Of a DNA stretch of 64,000 nucleotides, positions 35,455-46,756 are shown piece after piece. The stretch comes from Batrachochytrium dendrobatidis JAM81. Lineage: Eukaryota > Chytridiomycota > Chytridiomycetes > Rhizophydiales. The notes beneath the pieces are model-generated. The model was given only the letters and a program-made list of their open reading frames with translations, was not told where the DNA came from and did no database searches. The position numbers and the translations under genes are program-made. Numbering within the stretch: position 1 is the stretch's first letter; every line of letters starts with the position of its first letter. The stretch spans positions 583,279 to 647,278 of the forward strand of contig NW_006281101.1 in the NCBI RefSeq assembly GCF_000203795.2, in the 5' to 3' direction.

Positions 35455-35636
35455 TAAGCCATTCCATTCCTTGCAACTTCACAAATTATGCAGAATTGAC
35501 ATAGAATTCAAAATAATCACTCATACTATTGAAACTATAAACAGTACTGTTTTATTAAACATAGTTGGCTAATCAGACGTTTCTGTTTCATTACAGAATG
35601 TATATTTTTTAAAATAAGCTACCATTGAGTTTCTAA

Positions 35637-38600
35637 TCAATGCGTTACAAAAACTGGATCCATGCACTTTTCGTCATACCAGAAATCCCATGATGTTGGT
35701 AGGGATGGAATTTCTGGTAAATAATTGATAGGACTTTTCAATCCCTCTTGCGAAATCTGCCATAATGTGAATTGATTGTCAGCAACATCGTGTATGTATC
35801 GCTCTGTTTCGTTTCCTGCAAAAAAGATAGGACTTTCTTTCATAAGCATAGAAAGTCCATCTAGCCAACACATAAATTGATGGGTAGAATTACACTGGAA
35901 TGGAAGCCGCTGATCAATTATGTTTGGAGATTTTGAATCCTTGGTTTGTAAAATGATGCTTTTAAATACTTTGTTACTTTGTTTAAACGATGCCCAAAAC
36001 AGTAGATTGCAAGGTAATGCGTTGTCTGGCGACTGCTTACTGGAAGCTTGTTGTGTCTTGAGCTCAATTAGATCGCGTACTCTTGCTACAAATCCATACA
36101 ATTACGTCAGATCAACAATCACTTGATAGAAAATACGGTTTACTTGAACAAAAAAGTTTAGCATTAAATATACCATGATTAGGAAACTTGTCGTCGGCAA
36201 CATCACGCGTTGGGGTGTTTTCAAAATCAATCCACATGAGTTTGGTACACTTGGCATTGAGCTTATACAAACGCACCGTTTTTGACCGACTCTTGTCATT
36301 ATTTGCCATTGAAAAAAAATCCCCTCGCCTCATTGTCAAGATGCGTTGCTGGAAAATAAATTCTCGCGCAGAACTGTTGATTGCAGCTTTTGCTTGGCTG
36401 TTGATGAAAAATATTTAATAGTTTTATAATCAATTAATGCCATCTATACTACAAAATAAACTGCATTTATGCAGTCTTGAAAACCATTGAGATGTATTTT
36501 TTTAAATATACACAATACAACTTACAGATAATCAGAGCAGGTTGTCATTTCTGCCTGTTTGTTCATCTTCAGCTGGGCTGAGCGAATATCGGTTAATGAT
36601 GTTTGAAGCATGGCCTTGTAAAATAAATCTAAAGCAACTTTTTCATCATCGCTAATGCTCTGTAGTGTTGATACTATATGGGATTTCAAAGTGGCCACAA
36701 CACGCTTAATTTCTGATTCTGATTGGCGTGCATCCATATCAACCCAAAAACGAAAAAAAGCTCGTAGTGTAATGGCAAATAGTTCTTCAAAAAGTAAGAA
36801 AAGGGGTTGATATCTAGATATCACAGACTCTAAGATTGGTATGTGGTTAATAAAAATAACCGAGACATAGTGTGTGATCAAATGTATTACTCGAGTATAT
36901 TTGGGGAAAATGTATGCTTACTTTTAAAAAAATCTTGCCAGACATCAAGTAAAACATCGCATACTTCAATGGCGGCCCGTGCAACCGGACATCTAAATTC
37001 CTCGGATAATGCAAGCTGATCAATGACAAACTAAGGCCAAAGCCAAATAAACACTTTTTAATTCGCTGAAACGTTTAAGAAGCAATATTAGTATCATATT
37101 TAGCTAACCTGCCGATACTCTTTGCGATTTTTACAAATGAAAAAATGAAAATTTGCCAAGCCTAGCACACCAACACGGGACAGTTCTATAGTAGGTGTTT
37201 CTGTCTACATCCAAACAAAGCACAGTGTCAATTATATATTCAAACCATGGTAAAACGAATGCATAAAAACATTCAGCATTAAAATTATTTTTACCAAAAA
37301 CCCAATCAATCGCCATTTTTTATCCCCGTTGGATGATATGTCTGCAAATGACCATATTTCATCTAGAACGTTGGCATGAGTAGCAAGCTCAGTATCGACT
37401 TTGGTATGCTTTCCCTTAAAGTAGTCTAACGCGACAATATGCTGAAATTCAATTAAACTTTCGTGAAACATTTGATCAGCATGGTGATTCATGAGCCATG
37501 CCACAGATTTACGGATACCAAACGAATCGGCCAATCTCATCAGCACTGCACGACGTCGCTCAGGAGGAAATGTGAGTAATGAGTTTAGAAGTTGAAGAGA
37601 TCCAAGCTGGACTTCTGGATAGGATGATGTGATGCAATGTACAAGGTTCGACAAAACAGAGGGCTGCGATGCAATGTATTTACAAAATATGTCAACGGAT
37701 TTGGAAAGTGTAGATGATCTCAGAAGCCATATGCAGATCAGCGTTATTGGCTTGAATATATTTCCCGGAACTTCTACTGCCAGCGAAAAGGCCAGCTAAA
37801 ATAGTACACATTAATTATAAAATTGACAAGTAATCATGAGGAGTCTGTAATACCATACAGCGGCTTATTATTCATTGAAGCGTTACAAATAGACGTACCT
37901 TTTCAAGAAATTCGTTGGTAAAACAACACCACAATGGTACGTTTGTACAATCAAGCAGCACAGTAGGAGATGAGCTGACTAAATTTTGATTGATTGACAC
38001 CCATTCTTGCTCAATTATGGTATGGATACACCCAAGAGTATAAGCCAGCGTGTTTTGTTGGGCAGTAATAGCAACTTTTTGTAACTGTATGAATCCGCCT
38101 ACATCTAAAAAGTGCTTTCGAAACTCGGTCTCCTAAATTTTGACAAATAAAGTGATGTATATGATTGGTGAGAGAGTAAAGAATACAAAGTTTGACTCGA
38201 TAGTAGTATGTACAGCATACTTGATATACCTTGAGATACTTTTGCAATAAAAAAACACTTTTTTTTAAAGAGGCATTATCAACAGGATCTGCCAAAGAAT
38301 CGCACATGGATGGAGCCAGCAGATGTGCAGAAAGTGAAAGTTTAAGATTGGTTCCGTGGGCTACTTTGGAAGAGTAGAATTTGTCATCAGTGATTAGCTC
38401 TTCGGTTTCGCAGACACGAAGTACATAATCATTTGAGAAATTATAAGTGTTTGCAACCAAAGTGGATTCTGGATCTGATAAAATGTGAGGTTCACTGAAA
38501 TCTTTGTTTTTTTGCCGATCAGGAGAGGCAACCATAAAGTGATTTTCGCATAGGTCTTGGATAACATCTGCAAGTGAGCAAGAGGTATTCAGCAAGCATG

Positions 38601-38946
38601 TGATTTTGGCTTTTCCTTCCATTACCACAGACACACGAGGCAGGCAATGTGTAGGTAAATTGCTTAAACGATCATCTGTTTTAATAAGGAAGCAAATGTC
38701 AATATAATTGCCAGATCTAGTATGGCCAAATCTGATACCTTTGTCAAGAGTGTTCTGGACATCTTTGATACTGGATACATCTTGGCGACTTATACTTGTA
38801 AATGTGTGTTTGTTTTTTATCATGGATGAATGTTTGAATATATTGGCGGTGTTTGGAGTGGGCGGTGGAAGATGTTCCAGTTCATACAGAACAGGAGTTG
38901 AAAAAGATAGTGAGTGTATCTGTGGTTTGACACTAGAAAATGGCAT
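35637..38946 (-). CDS. ELMO/CED-12 engulfment and motility protein
   Basis: Eight exons on the minus strand (38946-38230, 38132-37899, 37795-37295, 37204-37109, 37030-36922, 36829-36526, 36397-36174, 36085-35637) join in frame to 877 aa. The N-terminal half has the NDYVLRVCETEELITDDKF Ras-binding-like segment and armadillo-like helices (QNTLAYTLGCIHTIIE, SSYPEVQLGSLQLLNSLLTF). The ELMO domain follows (KKWRLIGFLTETPTIELSRV, VLGLANFHFF, EEFRCPVARAAIEVCDVL). The C-terminus is a PH-like domain ending in QFMCWLDGLSMLM and a Pro-containing WDFWYD tail. In animals and amoebae ELMO binds DOCK-type exchange factors to activate Rac and drive actin remodelling; a DOCK partner is expected elsewhere in this genome. 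The first ATG (38946) lies 95 bp from a MITE; an in-frame GTG inside that element's terminal repeat is not a credible start. Confidence 0.88.
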
Positions 38947-39041
38947 ATTCAATAAGCAAAAATAAGATATAAAATGACAAATTATAGACGATGGGTAATA
39001 GTATTGAAGGCGGAAGTAGTCGACATTAACAGTGCCAATTA

Positions 39042-39646
39042 TATCCGTATTCACGTAAAATGGAACACCAAATAAGGGTGCTAAATAAATAATAAACTGC
39101 TCGTTTCATGACATGATTGGTCAGTTTTCATTGGATTTACTGAACAGCGTGAACTCTACTTGACTGGTCTCCATGATCATGCTTGTGTAAGCAACTGACT
39201 GAGTGTTCAAATCAGTATCCATACTTGTTCAATCTGCAACTCTCCTACAAACCAGTCATTGGGTGACATGGAAACAGCTGCTGTACTCTTGAAATATACT
39301 GTATTCTTGGACTAGAGCGCGAACATACAAGTTTACTATACAACAGATATGAGTTGTTTTGGCAGCATCAAAACAGTCAAACCAATATATAGATTGCAAT
39401 CAATGAGTACAGTGATTGTACAATGTATGGTCATGCCAAATGTGGACAATCTCGGTTCAAAACTATAGTTTGAGTGACTATCACAATGAACATTGTGTCT
39501 ATCAAACAGGCAGCCAATTTGTAACAACGATTATTCAGCGATTATCCAACGATTATTTATTCCAAAGCAAAATAGTGACTGCAAGATATATACAAATGTT
39601 CCATTTCATGTTACATTTCATGTTCCATTCCATGTAAACATGGCTG
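39042..39646 (+). mobile_element. MITE-like element, copy D, flanked by TA
   Basis: A 605-bp element (left end TATCCGTATTCACGTAAAAT; right end on the other strand CAGCCATGTTTACATGGAAT), with TA immediately outside both ends (39040-39041 and 39647-39648). It shares long blocks with copy H, for example ccaatatatagattg, gtacaatgtatg.tcatgccaa and the caaaatagtgactgcag block near the right end. The right terminal region has an extra tandem copy of a ttccatttcatgt-like unit. It occupies most of the 5' flank of the ELMO gene. Confidence 0.8.
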
Positions 39647-40095
39647 TAAATATCACCACTCGGACAAAATGAATAGAAACATCTATTTATATTCCAACAA
39701 CCCAATCCTGACATGTTTTAAAACACTGATGATATCAAACAGACAGCTGTTGTAACCTTTCAAAAACAAGAGTTTGAGTTGTGACATTGCACGATTGGTT
39801 TAGATTATCATACAGACTCTATAGATGAAATGTTGAAGATCGTGCCAGAACAAGACTGATGTGGTATTGTACTGTATTGGATCGAGAGGAACAGATTGAC
39901 AGCAAACTGGCTGTGACAACAAGTCAAATTGTTACCACAATGCAGCAGACACGAGCGATAATAATCTTGCCATTCAAATGGACAGATGAACAATTCCATT
40001 TTATCCAATTTACTCTTCATTCTCATTCATTTTACCATTAGCCGTGATCTGCAATTGAACTTACAGCTGGATCTGCAATTGAATTATATTGAGCA
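39647..40095. other. Upstream region of MSH6, no gene seen
   Basis: About 450 bases between MITE copy D and the MSH6 start codon. One 60-codon open frame (39859-40041, plus strand) has no similarity I recognise. A short imperfect direct repeat (ctgcaattgaa / ctgcaattgaat) sits at about 40048-40086, just before the MSH6 ATG. No MluI cell-cycle box (ACGCGT) was seen. Confidence 0.4.
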
Positions 40096-43000
40096 ATGAG
40101 CAATAAGGAAAACAGACTTGCATCAAACAGTATGACTCCTACTCGAAAACCCTCCGAGTCTTTTGGCAAAAATAATGGAACTTCTCGTTCTGGTAGTGCT
40201 AAACAGCCTTCAAAACAAATGACTCTCATGTCGTTTCTGACTCCTAAGCCATCCACTGCTTCAGTTCATACTCCCATTGTAGAGCCATCCAAACCTTTAT
40301 TTTTAGCAGGTACTTGTATATAAATCTCATTTTTAATCTAATTGCAGAATTGATATCTGCAATTGTATTCATGATCAACCTTGTAATCCTATATATCTAT
40401 ATGATCACATCAACTACGCTTTAATTAGAATTGACTGAATCGGACCATCAATCCTGTTCTACTCATCAATTTACTTCTGAAAAACCCAAAGCATGGCCAC
40501 CAAGAGCAGTTTCTTCTGTGTCGTTAGCCAGTCAATCTTCAAATAGCTCAGTCTTGGATCATCTGTCAAGTGTATCTCCATTGCATTCAAAAACTCAGAA
40601 TCTGATAGGATCGCAATTACTTGGGTCGCACAACTCCATTTGCCAATCAGACACCGCATCGAATGAGCTTTCGGACACGCTCATGCCCTCCAAACTAAAC
40701 GCTGAAAATGCTTCGAGCGTCACATCCCCTCTTTCAAATTCGCTTGGGCTGAAAAGAGTAAGCGGCTTATCTACTGTTATTTTGAGCATTCAATCTGATG
40801 TCTGCACATTTTAATCACATTTGATATAGCCTCGATCAGGGTCTGCAGCCAATTCATACATTGAGCAAGATAGTGACGAAGGTATGCATTGGTATTGGCT
40901 TGTGACAATCACTCGCAAACTAAACACACTATTTTGACTCATAATTTGATTGTCAACAGATATTCCGCTGCTAAAATTGCGAGCAAAAAATCGTCAGACA
41001 ATCATTGAAAAGGATGATGATGATTATAGCGATACACCTAGCTGTATGCTCAATCCCAATGGTAAATCGAGTTTCTAATACAAAATGGCAGTCTGATACA
41101 CACTATAATGCCCTTTTTATGTTTTTAAAATTGTCTGGATTTTGTATTTTAGAAATGACCAAATCAAAAGTGGCAAGCAGTCCAATAAACTTGCAGGCAT
41201 ATACACCAACAAAGTCTTGCTCTAGTACTCCGAAAAACTCGGATACTACTACGCGCCGGGATATGTCGCCATCATTATCAGTAAGTTGTATAAACTAATC
41301 ACTACAACTAGTATGGTGCTAATCTTGAATTTTCTAGAATACCACGCCGTCACCCTCTAGGCATGGTAGTCGATTGGCTTCATTGACCAACTCTGATAGA
41401 AAAAAGGTGATTTTCCATATTGCTTATTGGATGTATTGTGATACCAATGATACTAACAGACTCATAAAATGCCCACTTTTCAATATAATTGATTTTTTCA
41501 TGCATGGTTATTAGGAACGAATTGCACAGTTTAAAGACAAAAACGAACTTAGATACTCTTGGCTACAAGATATCAAAGATGCAAACAAAAATGCGCCAGA
41601 TGATCCCAACTATGATCCTCGAACACTTTACATTCCTCCAAGCGCATGGGCAAATTTCACTCCTTTTGAAAAACAGTTTTGGGAAATCAAAGTAAGCAAA
41701 TGGCACCCTATTTTCATAAATAGAACAATGGCATTTTAGAAGACTAATTTTTTACTGTTTTTAAAATGAATCATCATACTTTGTCTAGGCAGCTCATTGG
41801 GACACTGTTGTGTTTTTCAAAAAAGGGAAATTTTATGGTAATCTAGCCTAGCCGATTGATTTATAAGAATGATATCTAATTGTGCTTATTGTAGTTTACT
41901 AAATTTTTGTGTTGGATTTTATAGAACTATACGAAAAGGACGCTGATATTGGGCACCAAAAGTTTGATTTAAAGCGTACAGATCGTGTAAATATGCGAAT
42001 GGTTGGAGTTCCTGAAAGTAGTTTTGATCACTGGGTAAGTAATATGAATGCACTTGTTGGGCCAAATAATAGACTTTATAATTCAAGCAACACTCTCACA
42101 TGCTTCTACTTGAACTTCGCAGGCTGCTCAATTCATTGCCAAAGGATTTAAAGTAGCAAAAGTTGAACAAATGGAAAACTCCATTGGAAAAGCAATTCGT
42201 GATCGTGAATCTTCTAAAAAGGTATGGCGCTCAAAAATACACTTGCAATGAACTGCCCTTTGATTGAATCTAAAATGTAATGGTATTGAATGTATTGTAA
42301 AGGAGGACAAAATCATTCGACGCGAGCTCACTAGCGTTCTGACTGCTGGCACTCTAGTTGATGCCGGTTTACTTACAAACGACCTCAACACTTACTGCAT
42401 GGCTATCAAGGTTAGTATACTTATTTTCATGGATCAACATTATAATTATACTAATGACTGTATGCCATGGACTAGGAGGAAGTTTCTGCAGAACATTTAC
42501 CACCTACTTTTGGAATATGTTTTGTTGACACTGCTTCTGCCGAATTCAACATTTGCACTTTTGAAGACGACGTTGATCGCACCAAATTTACTACGTTGAT
42601 TATGCAGGTTAAACCTACTGAGCTTGTTCTTGAAAAGGTAATTATCTGTTTTTAAGGATATTTGAAAAATGGCGTATTTCAAAAGGTCGATTTTTTTAAT
42701 CAACTTCGTTTTTATACATTGTATTGTTGAAATTATATCACAAGGGCATGTTGAGTAAAGCAACTATGCGAATACTCAAAAACAGTCTTGAAAATCCAAT
42801 ATTCAATTTTTTGTTGAGAGACAAAGAGTTTTGGGACGAAGAGGTTACAATGGACGAGCTTAATAGAGGTGGCTATTTTAAAGACATGGCATCTACTTTG
42901 CCAAATGAATCAAGCTCGACAGTTGACTCATCCTGGCCACAAGCATTGCGCGAATCTATAAACCATTCTATCGCCATGTCTGCTTTTGGTGGTTTACTAT

Positions 43001-46000
43001 TCTATCTGCGTTCTGTAAGCTTAAATTTACATGCTGCATTGGCATTCAAGAATTGAAACCGTAGATGTACTCATATCTGTTTGTGTATTTAGCTTAAATT
43101 GGATACCAGTTTGGTATCCGCCAAGAATTTCCACTTGTATGATCCCATCAAATCAAGTGGTACTTTGATTCTTGACGGACAAACCCTTGTGAATCTGGAG
43201 CTGTTTGAGAATTCATCAGATGGATCTGATCGTGGTACATTATTTAAACTTTTAAATCAATGCGTGACTCCTTTTGGAAAGCGACTATTTAAACTGTATG
43301 TATTGTATTAAAAAATCCAAAGCATGTTTACCTTTGACAGATATAACAATAACATGTTTCACTACTCATTTAAACTTTATTGAATTTTAGCTGGCTCTGT
43401 CACCCACTTCAATCGATTGATTTGCTAAATAGTCGGCTGGATGCAATTGATGATTTTACTAGTATTGTTGGCTTATTAGGTAGAACAGTTAAAACGATAT
43501 ATCTTGGTATATGTGCAACACTAACGTCTATACTTTGTGTTTAATTCCACTTGCCTAGATACTGTTCGTTCCAATATCTCTAAGCTTCCCGATCTTGAAC
43601 GCATTGTTGCACGTATACACACAAAGAGTTGTCATATAAAAGACTTTATATTGGCTCTTGCTGCATTTGATCGTGTTTTTGTAAGTTGTGTTTTTGTAAT
43701 ATTATCTGTTCATGGCAAACTAATGATTTGAATTTTGATCAATTGATAATGTATAGACAGTCATGACAGAGTGTCAGTCTTACATTGGCAAACTTCAATC
43801 CGCACTATTAAAACCTTTATTTTCTGAAATATTAAATCCAGAGCTTATGGAATTAATTCAGTATTTTAAAGTGGCTTTTAATCATCAAGATGCGTTTGAT
43901 GAAGGTTGGACGATTTTTGTTTTAAAATAGAATCATTGGTTTTGTTGTAATTTACAGAGTCTGGATACTATGTAAACTAAACACTTGCATGTCATCTTTT
44001 CATTGTATTACATGGATATATTAGGGAAAATTCGACTGCATTCTGGATATGACGATGTATTTGATTCTGCAGATAAAAATGTGGTCGCCATTGAGAAAAA
44101 GCTTGATGTATATCGCCGCGAATGCGAAAAAAAGCTCAGGTATTTTACTGTTGCTTAAAAAACGAGAATCTCATTGCCTTGAAGACTCGTGCATTCAACA
44201 CACTCATGAATTGAGGCAATGCAAAGACTAGCACTAACCAAATTAAATACCGATATTAGTTACAACGGAATAACTTTTAAAAATATTGGCAAGGAAATTT
44301 TTCAAATGGAGATTCCAGCTAAAATCAAAGTTCCATCAGATTGGACTGTAATGAGCAATACCAAGGTGATTTATTTGTTTAATGAATATATTTGTAACAC
44401 TGTAGCATCAACTGACTCGTGATTTGATATGCTGGATATGCTGTACTATGCATTTCAATGGTTTGAAAGGCGGTGAATCGATACTACACAACTAAATCTC
44501 GTGAAATGATCAACGAGATGCTCGAAGCACAAGAAATACGTGAAGAAGCCATGCGACAAATCAAGACACGTGTGTTTGAGAAATTTGATACCCAGTACAA
44601 AGGATGGTAAGTTGGTTGAGATTGAAACAGTGATGAATTGGCTCTTAGCTTTTGTAAATCTTGTTCCACTATTTTAGGATAAAGGTTGTTCGAGACCTTT
44701 CTGTTTTTGACTGTCTAATGTCACTTACAATTTGTCGCCAATCCATGTCAGGCAAGTCAAAAACTATTTTCATCCTAATATAAGCTTTGATCTTGTATTT
44801 TTATATGACATTGCTAAATATAATTGCACGCTGGTTGTTCAATATATCAAATAGAGCCTATATGCCGACCGGAGTTTGTGAATAAAGGACCCAGTATTTT
44901 GGAGTTGAAAGAGTTGCGACACCCTTGCATTATACAAAGGTAGGCTATTTGTACTGGATAAATTGCCACCAACATGGCATTTTTAAACAAATCAAAAATT
45001 AACTTTTCAATATATCTGCTATTTGTAGTATCGGTGACAATTTTATTGCCAACGACACTTGTCTGGGTGGTGATTCTGGAAACGCAACAATGATTTTGCT
45101 GACCGGACCCAATATGGTAAACAGAGTTTTTATCGTCTTGATCTTATTCTATATCAATGTCTAATCCCTGACTTGACTTGCTTCAATTAGGGTGGTAAAT
45201 CTACACTGTTACGTCAGGTAAGAAGGCTAATATTTAAATATTTTAGTTTGATTTATGTCCAGCTTGCTCATATTTTAAGCCCTTGTATTTAGACTTGCAT
45301 TGCTGTTATTATGTCACAACTAGGATGTTATGTTCCAGCTGCCAAATGTCGCCTAACTCCATTTGATCGTATTTTTACTCGGATTGGTACGTTTCAATTT
45401 TGATTGAGCCATTTCTATAACATCTCAATACTCTAACTTGTTTCAACTATTTGATAAACCTTTTACTTTTTTATTGTCACACACTGATTTTAGGTGCAAG
45501 TGATAACATCATGGCTGGGCAATCTACGTTCATGGTGGAGCTAACCGAAACGTCCAAAATTTTGCGAGAAGCTACACCACGATCTCTAGTCATCCTGGAC
45601 GAACTTGGACGCGGCACTAGTACCTATGATGGATATGCCATTGCATATGCTGTACTGAACCACTTGATCACCAATGTGCGCAGTCTCGGACTCTTTAGCA
45701 CTCACTATGGAACTCTAACAAACGAATTCCATAATCACCCTTTGATTAAAATGATGCACATGAGTTTCTTTGCCGATCAAGTCAAGTAAGTTGTTGTTTC
45801 AAAACTCTTTGATCCTGTCAAGAATTATTATGTAACCAACATATCATTAATCAATACAGCAAACAAGTCACATTTTTGTACAAGCTTGAACACGGAAACT
45901 GTCCAAAATCGTACGGTATGAATGTGGCTAGTCTGGCCAATGTCCCCAAAAAGGTAGTTTGTTTGATTGTATGCATGAATAGAATGTTGAGAAAATTAGC

Positions 46001-46230
46001 AACTTATATTTTATTTAAATTGATTATAGATTGTGGATAGAGCCGAAGATGTTGCTAAATCATTTGAAGAGCGCCAGGTGTGCCATCAAAGCTCTCAACA
46101 AGCACACCAATTTTCACTTGGATCACTCATTACATTTGCTAAACTTGTCGAGTATGCCAAAAAACCATCGTTATCTGTCACTGACAAAGCCATTCTTGCA
46201 GCTCATTTGCAGGAATTGACGAGATTTTAA
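40096..46230 (+). CDS. MSH6: DNA mismatch repair protein Msh6 (MutS alpha subunit)
   Basis: Twenty-eight exons, all phase-consistent, give 1,258 aa. The N-terminus has a PCNA-binding PIP box (QMTLMSFL, from residue 41) and a long Ser-rich linker. The mismatch-binding domain carries the F-x-E motif (GKFYE, Phe372/Glu374), diagnostic for Msh6 rather than Msh2. The core and clamp domains follow ([17 protein letters not shown]). The C-terminal ATPase has Walker A TGPNMGGKST (Lys1026), [11 protein letters not shown], Walker [13 protein letters not shown] and STHYG. Msh6 pairs with Msh2 to recognise base mismatches and small loops in the nucleus. Two structural oddities: the Walker A Lys is encoded by a 27-nt micro-exon (45191-45217), and the intron after 44751 starts with GC. 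Intron density is far above the neighbouring genes. A MITE starts 11 bp after the stop codon. Confidence 0.96.
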
Positions 46231-46241
46231 ACCATTTGCTA

Positions 46242-46696
46242 CAGTTGAATTCACGTAAAATAAAACACTATTTTACTTTGGAATGATCAATGATTAAATG
46301 TCTAGTGCTTTCCTACTACACACTGATCACTTTTTCAATTCTTTGAATACTAGGTTCATTATATAATACAATCACTATAGTTTTGATAATCTGATACAAT
46401 TGCACTCGGTTCAAAAAAAGCAAAGATTGTACATCCTCAACACAACCGTCGTTTTCATGCTATTCACTCGATATTTGATTTTCAAAAAGGGAGAGTTGAA
46501 CAAATGTCGAGGATCTGAAATGTAAATGCTGCTTTGAACACTTGCTCAGTTTTTTACATAGAAATGAGCACGGAAAAATCAATCAACGTTTTGCAGGGAC
46601 TTGAGTCGACACAGTAAATTGAGTGGAAATTATCGTTTCATGGAACGGTTTATGTGTTCTGGCACCCTTATTTAATGTTTGACGTGAATACGGCTA
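46242..46696 (-). mobile_element. MITE-like element, copy E, flanked by TA
   Basis: A 455-bp element (left end CAGTTGAATTCACGTAAAAT; right end on the other strand TAGCCGTATTCACGTCAAAC) with TA immediately outside both ends (46240-46241 and 46697-46698). It lies in the same orientation as copy A. It fills nearly all the gap between the MSH6 stop codon (11 bp away) and the PP5 start codon (60 bp away), so it probably provides MSH6 3' UTR and PP5 promoter sequence. Confidence 0.8.
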
Positions 46697-46756
46697 TAAG
46701 TGAATACTCGACTTTGTTTCGATCCAGTTGTTGCATCCATCATTTGCTTTGTTCAG

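Noticed and set aside
38947..39054. Upstream extension of the ELMO open frame to a GTG inside the terminal repeat of MITE copy D
   Set aside because: GTG is not a credible eukaryotic start, the extension is element-derived sequence, and the ATG at 38946 begins just before recognisable protein.
28953..46230. EME1, RAP1 and MSH6 as a functional DNA-repair gene cluster
   Set aside because: They are separated by ELMO and a membrane-protein gene, lie on different strands and have separate promoters. Chance proximity is the simpler explanation.
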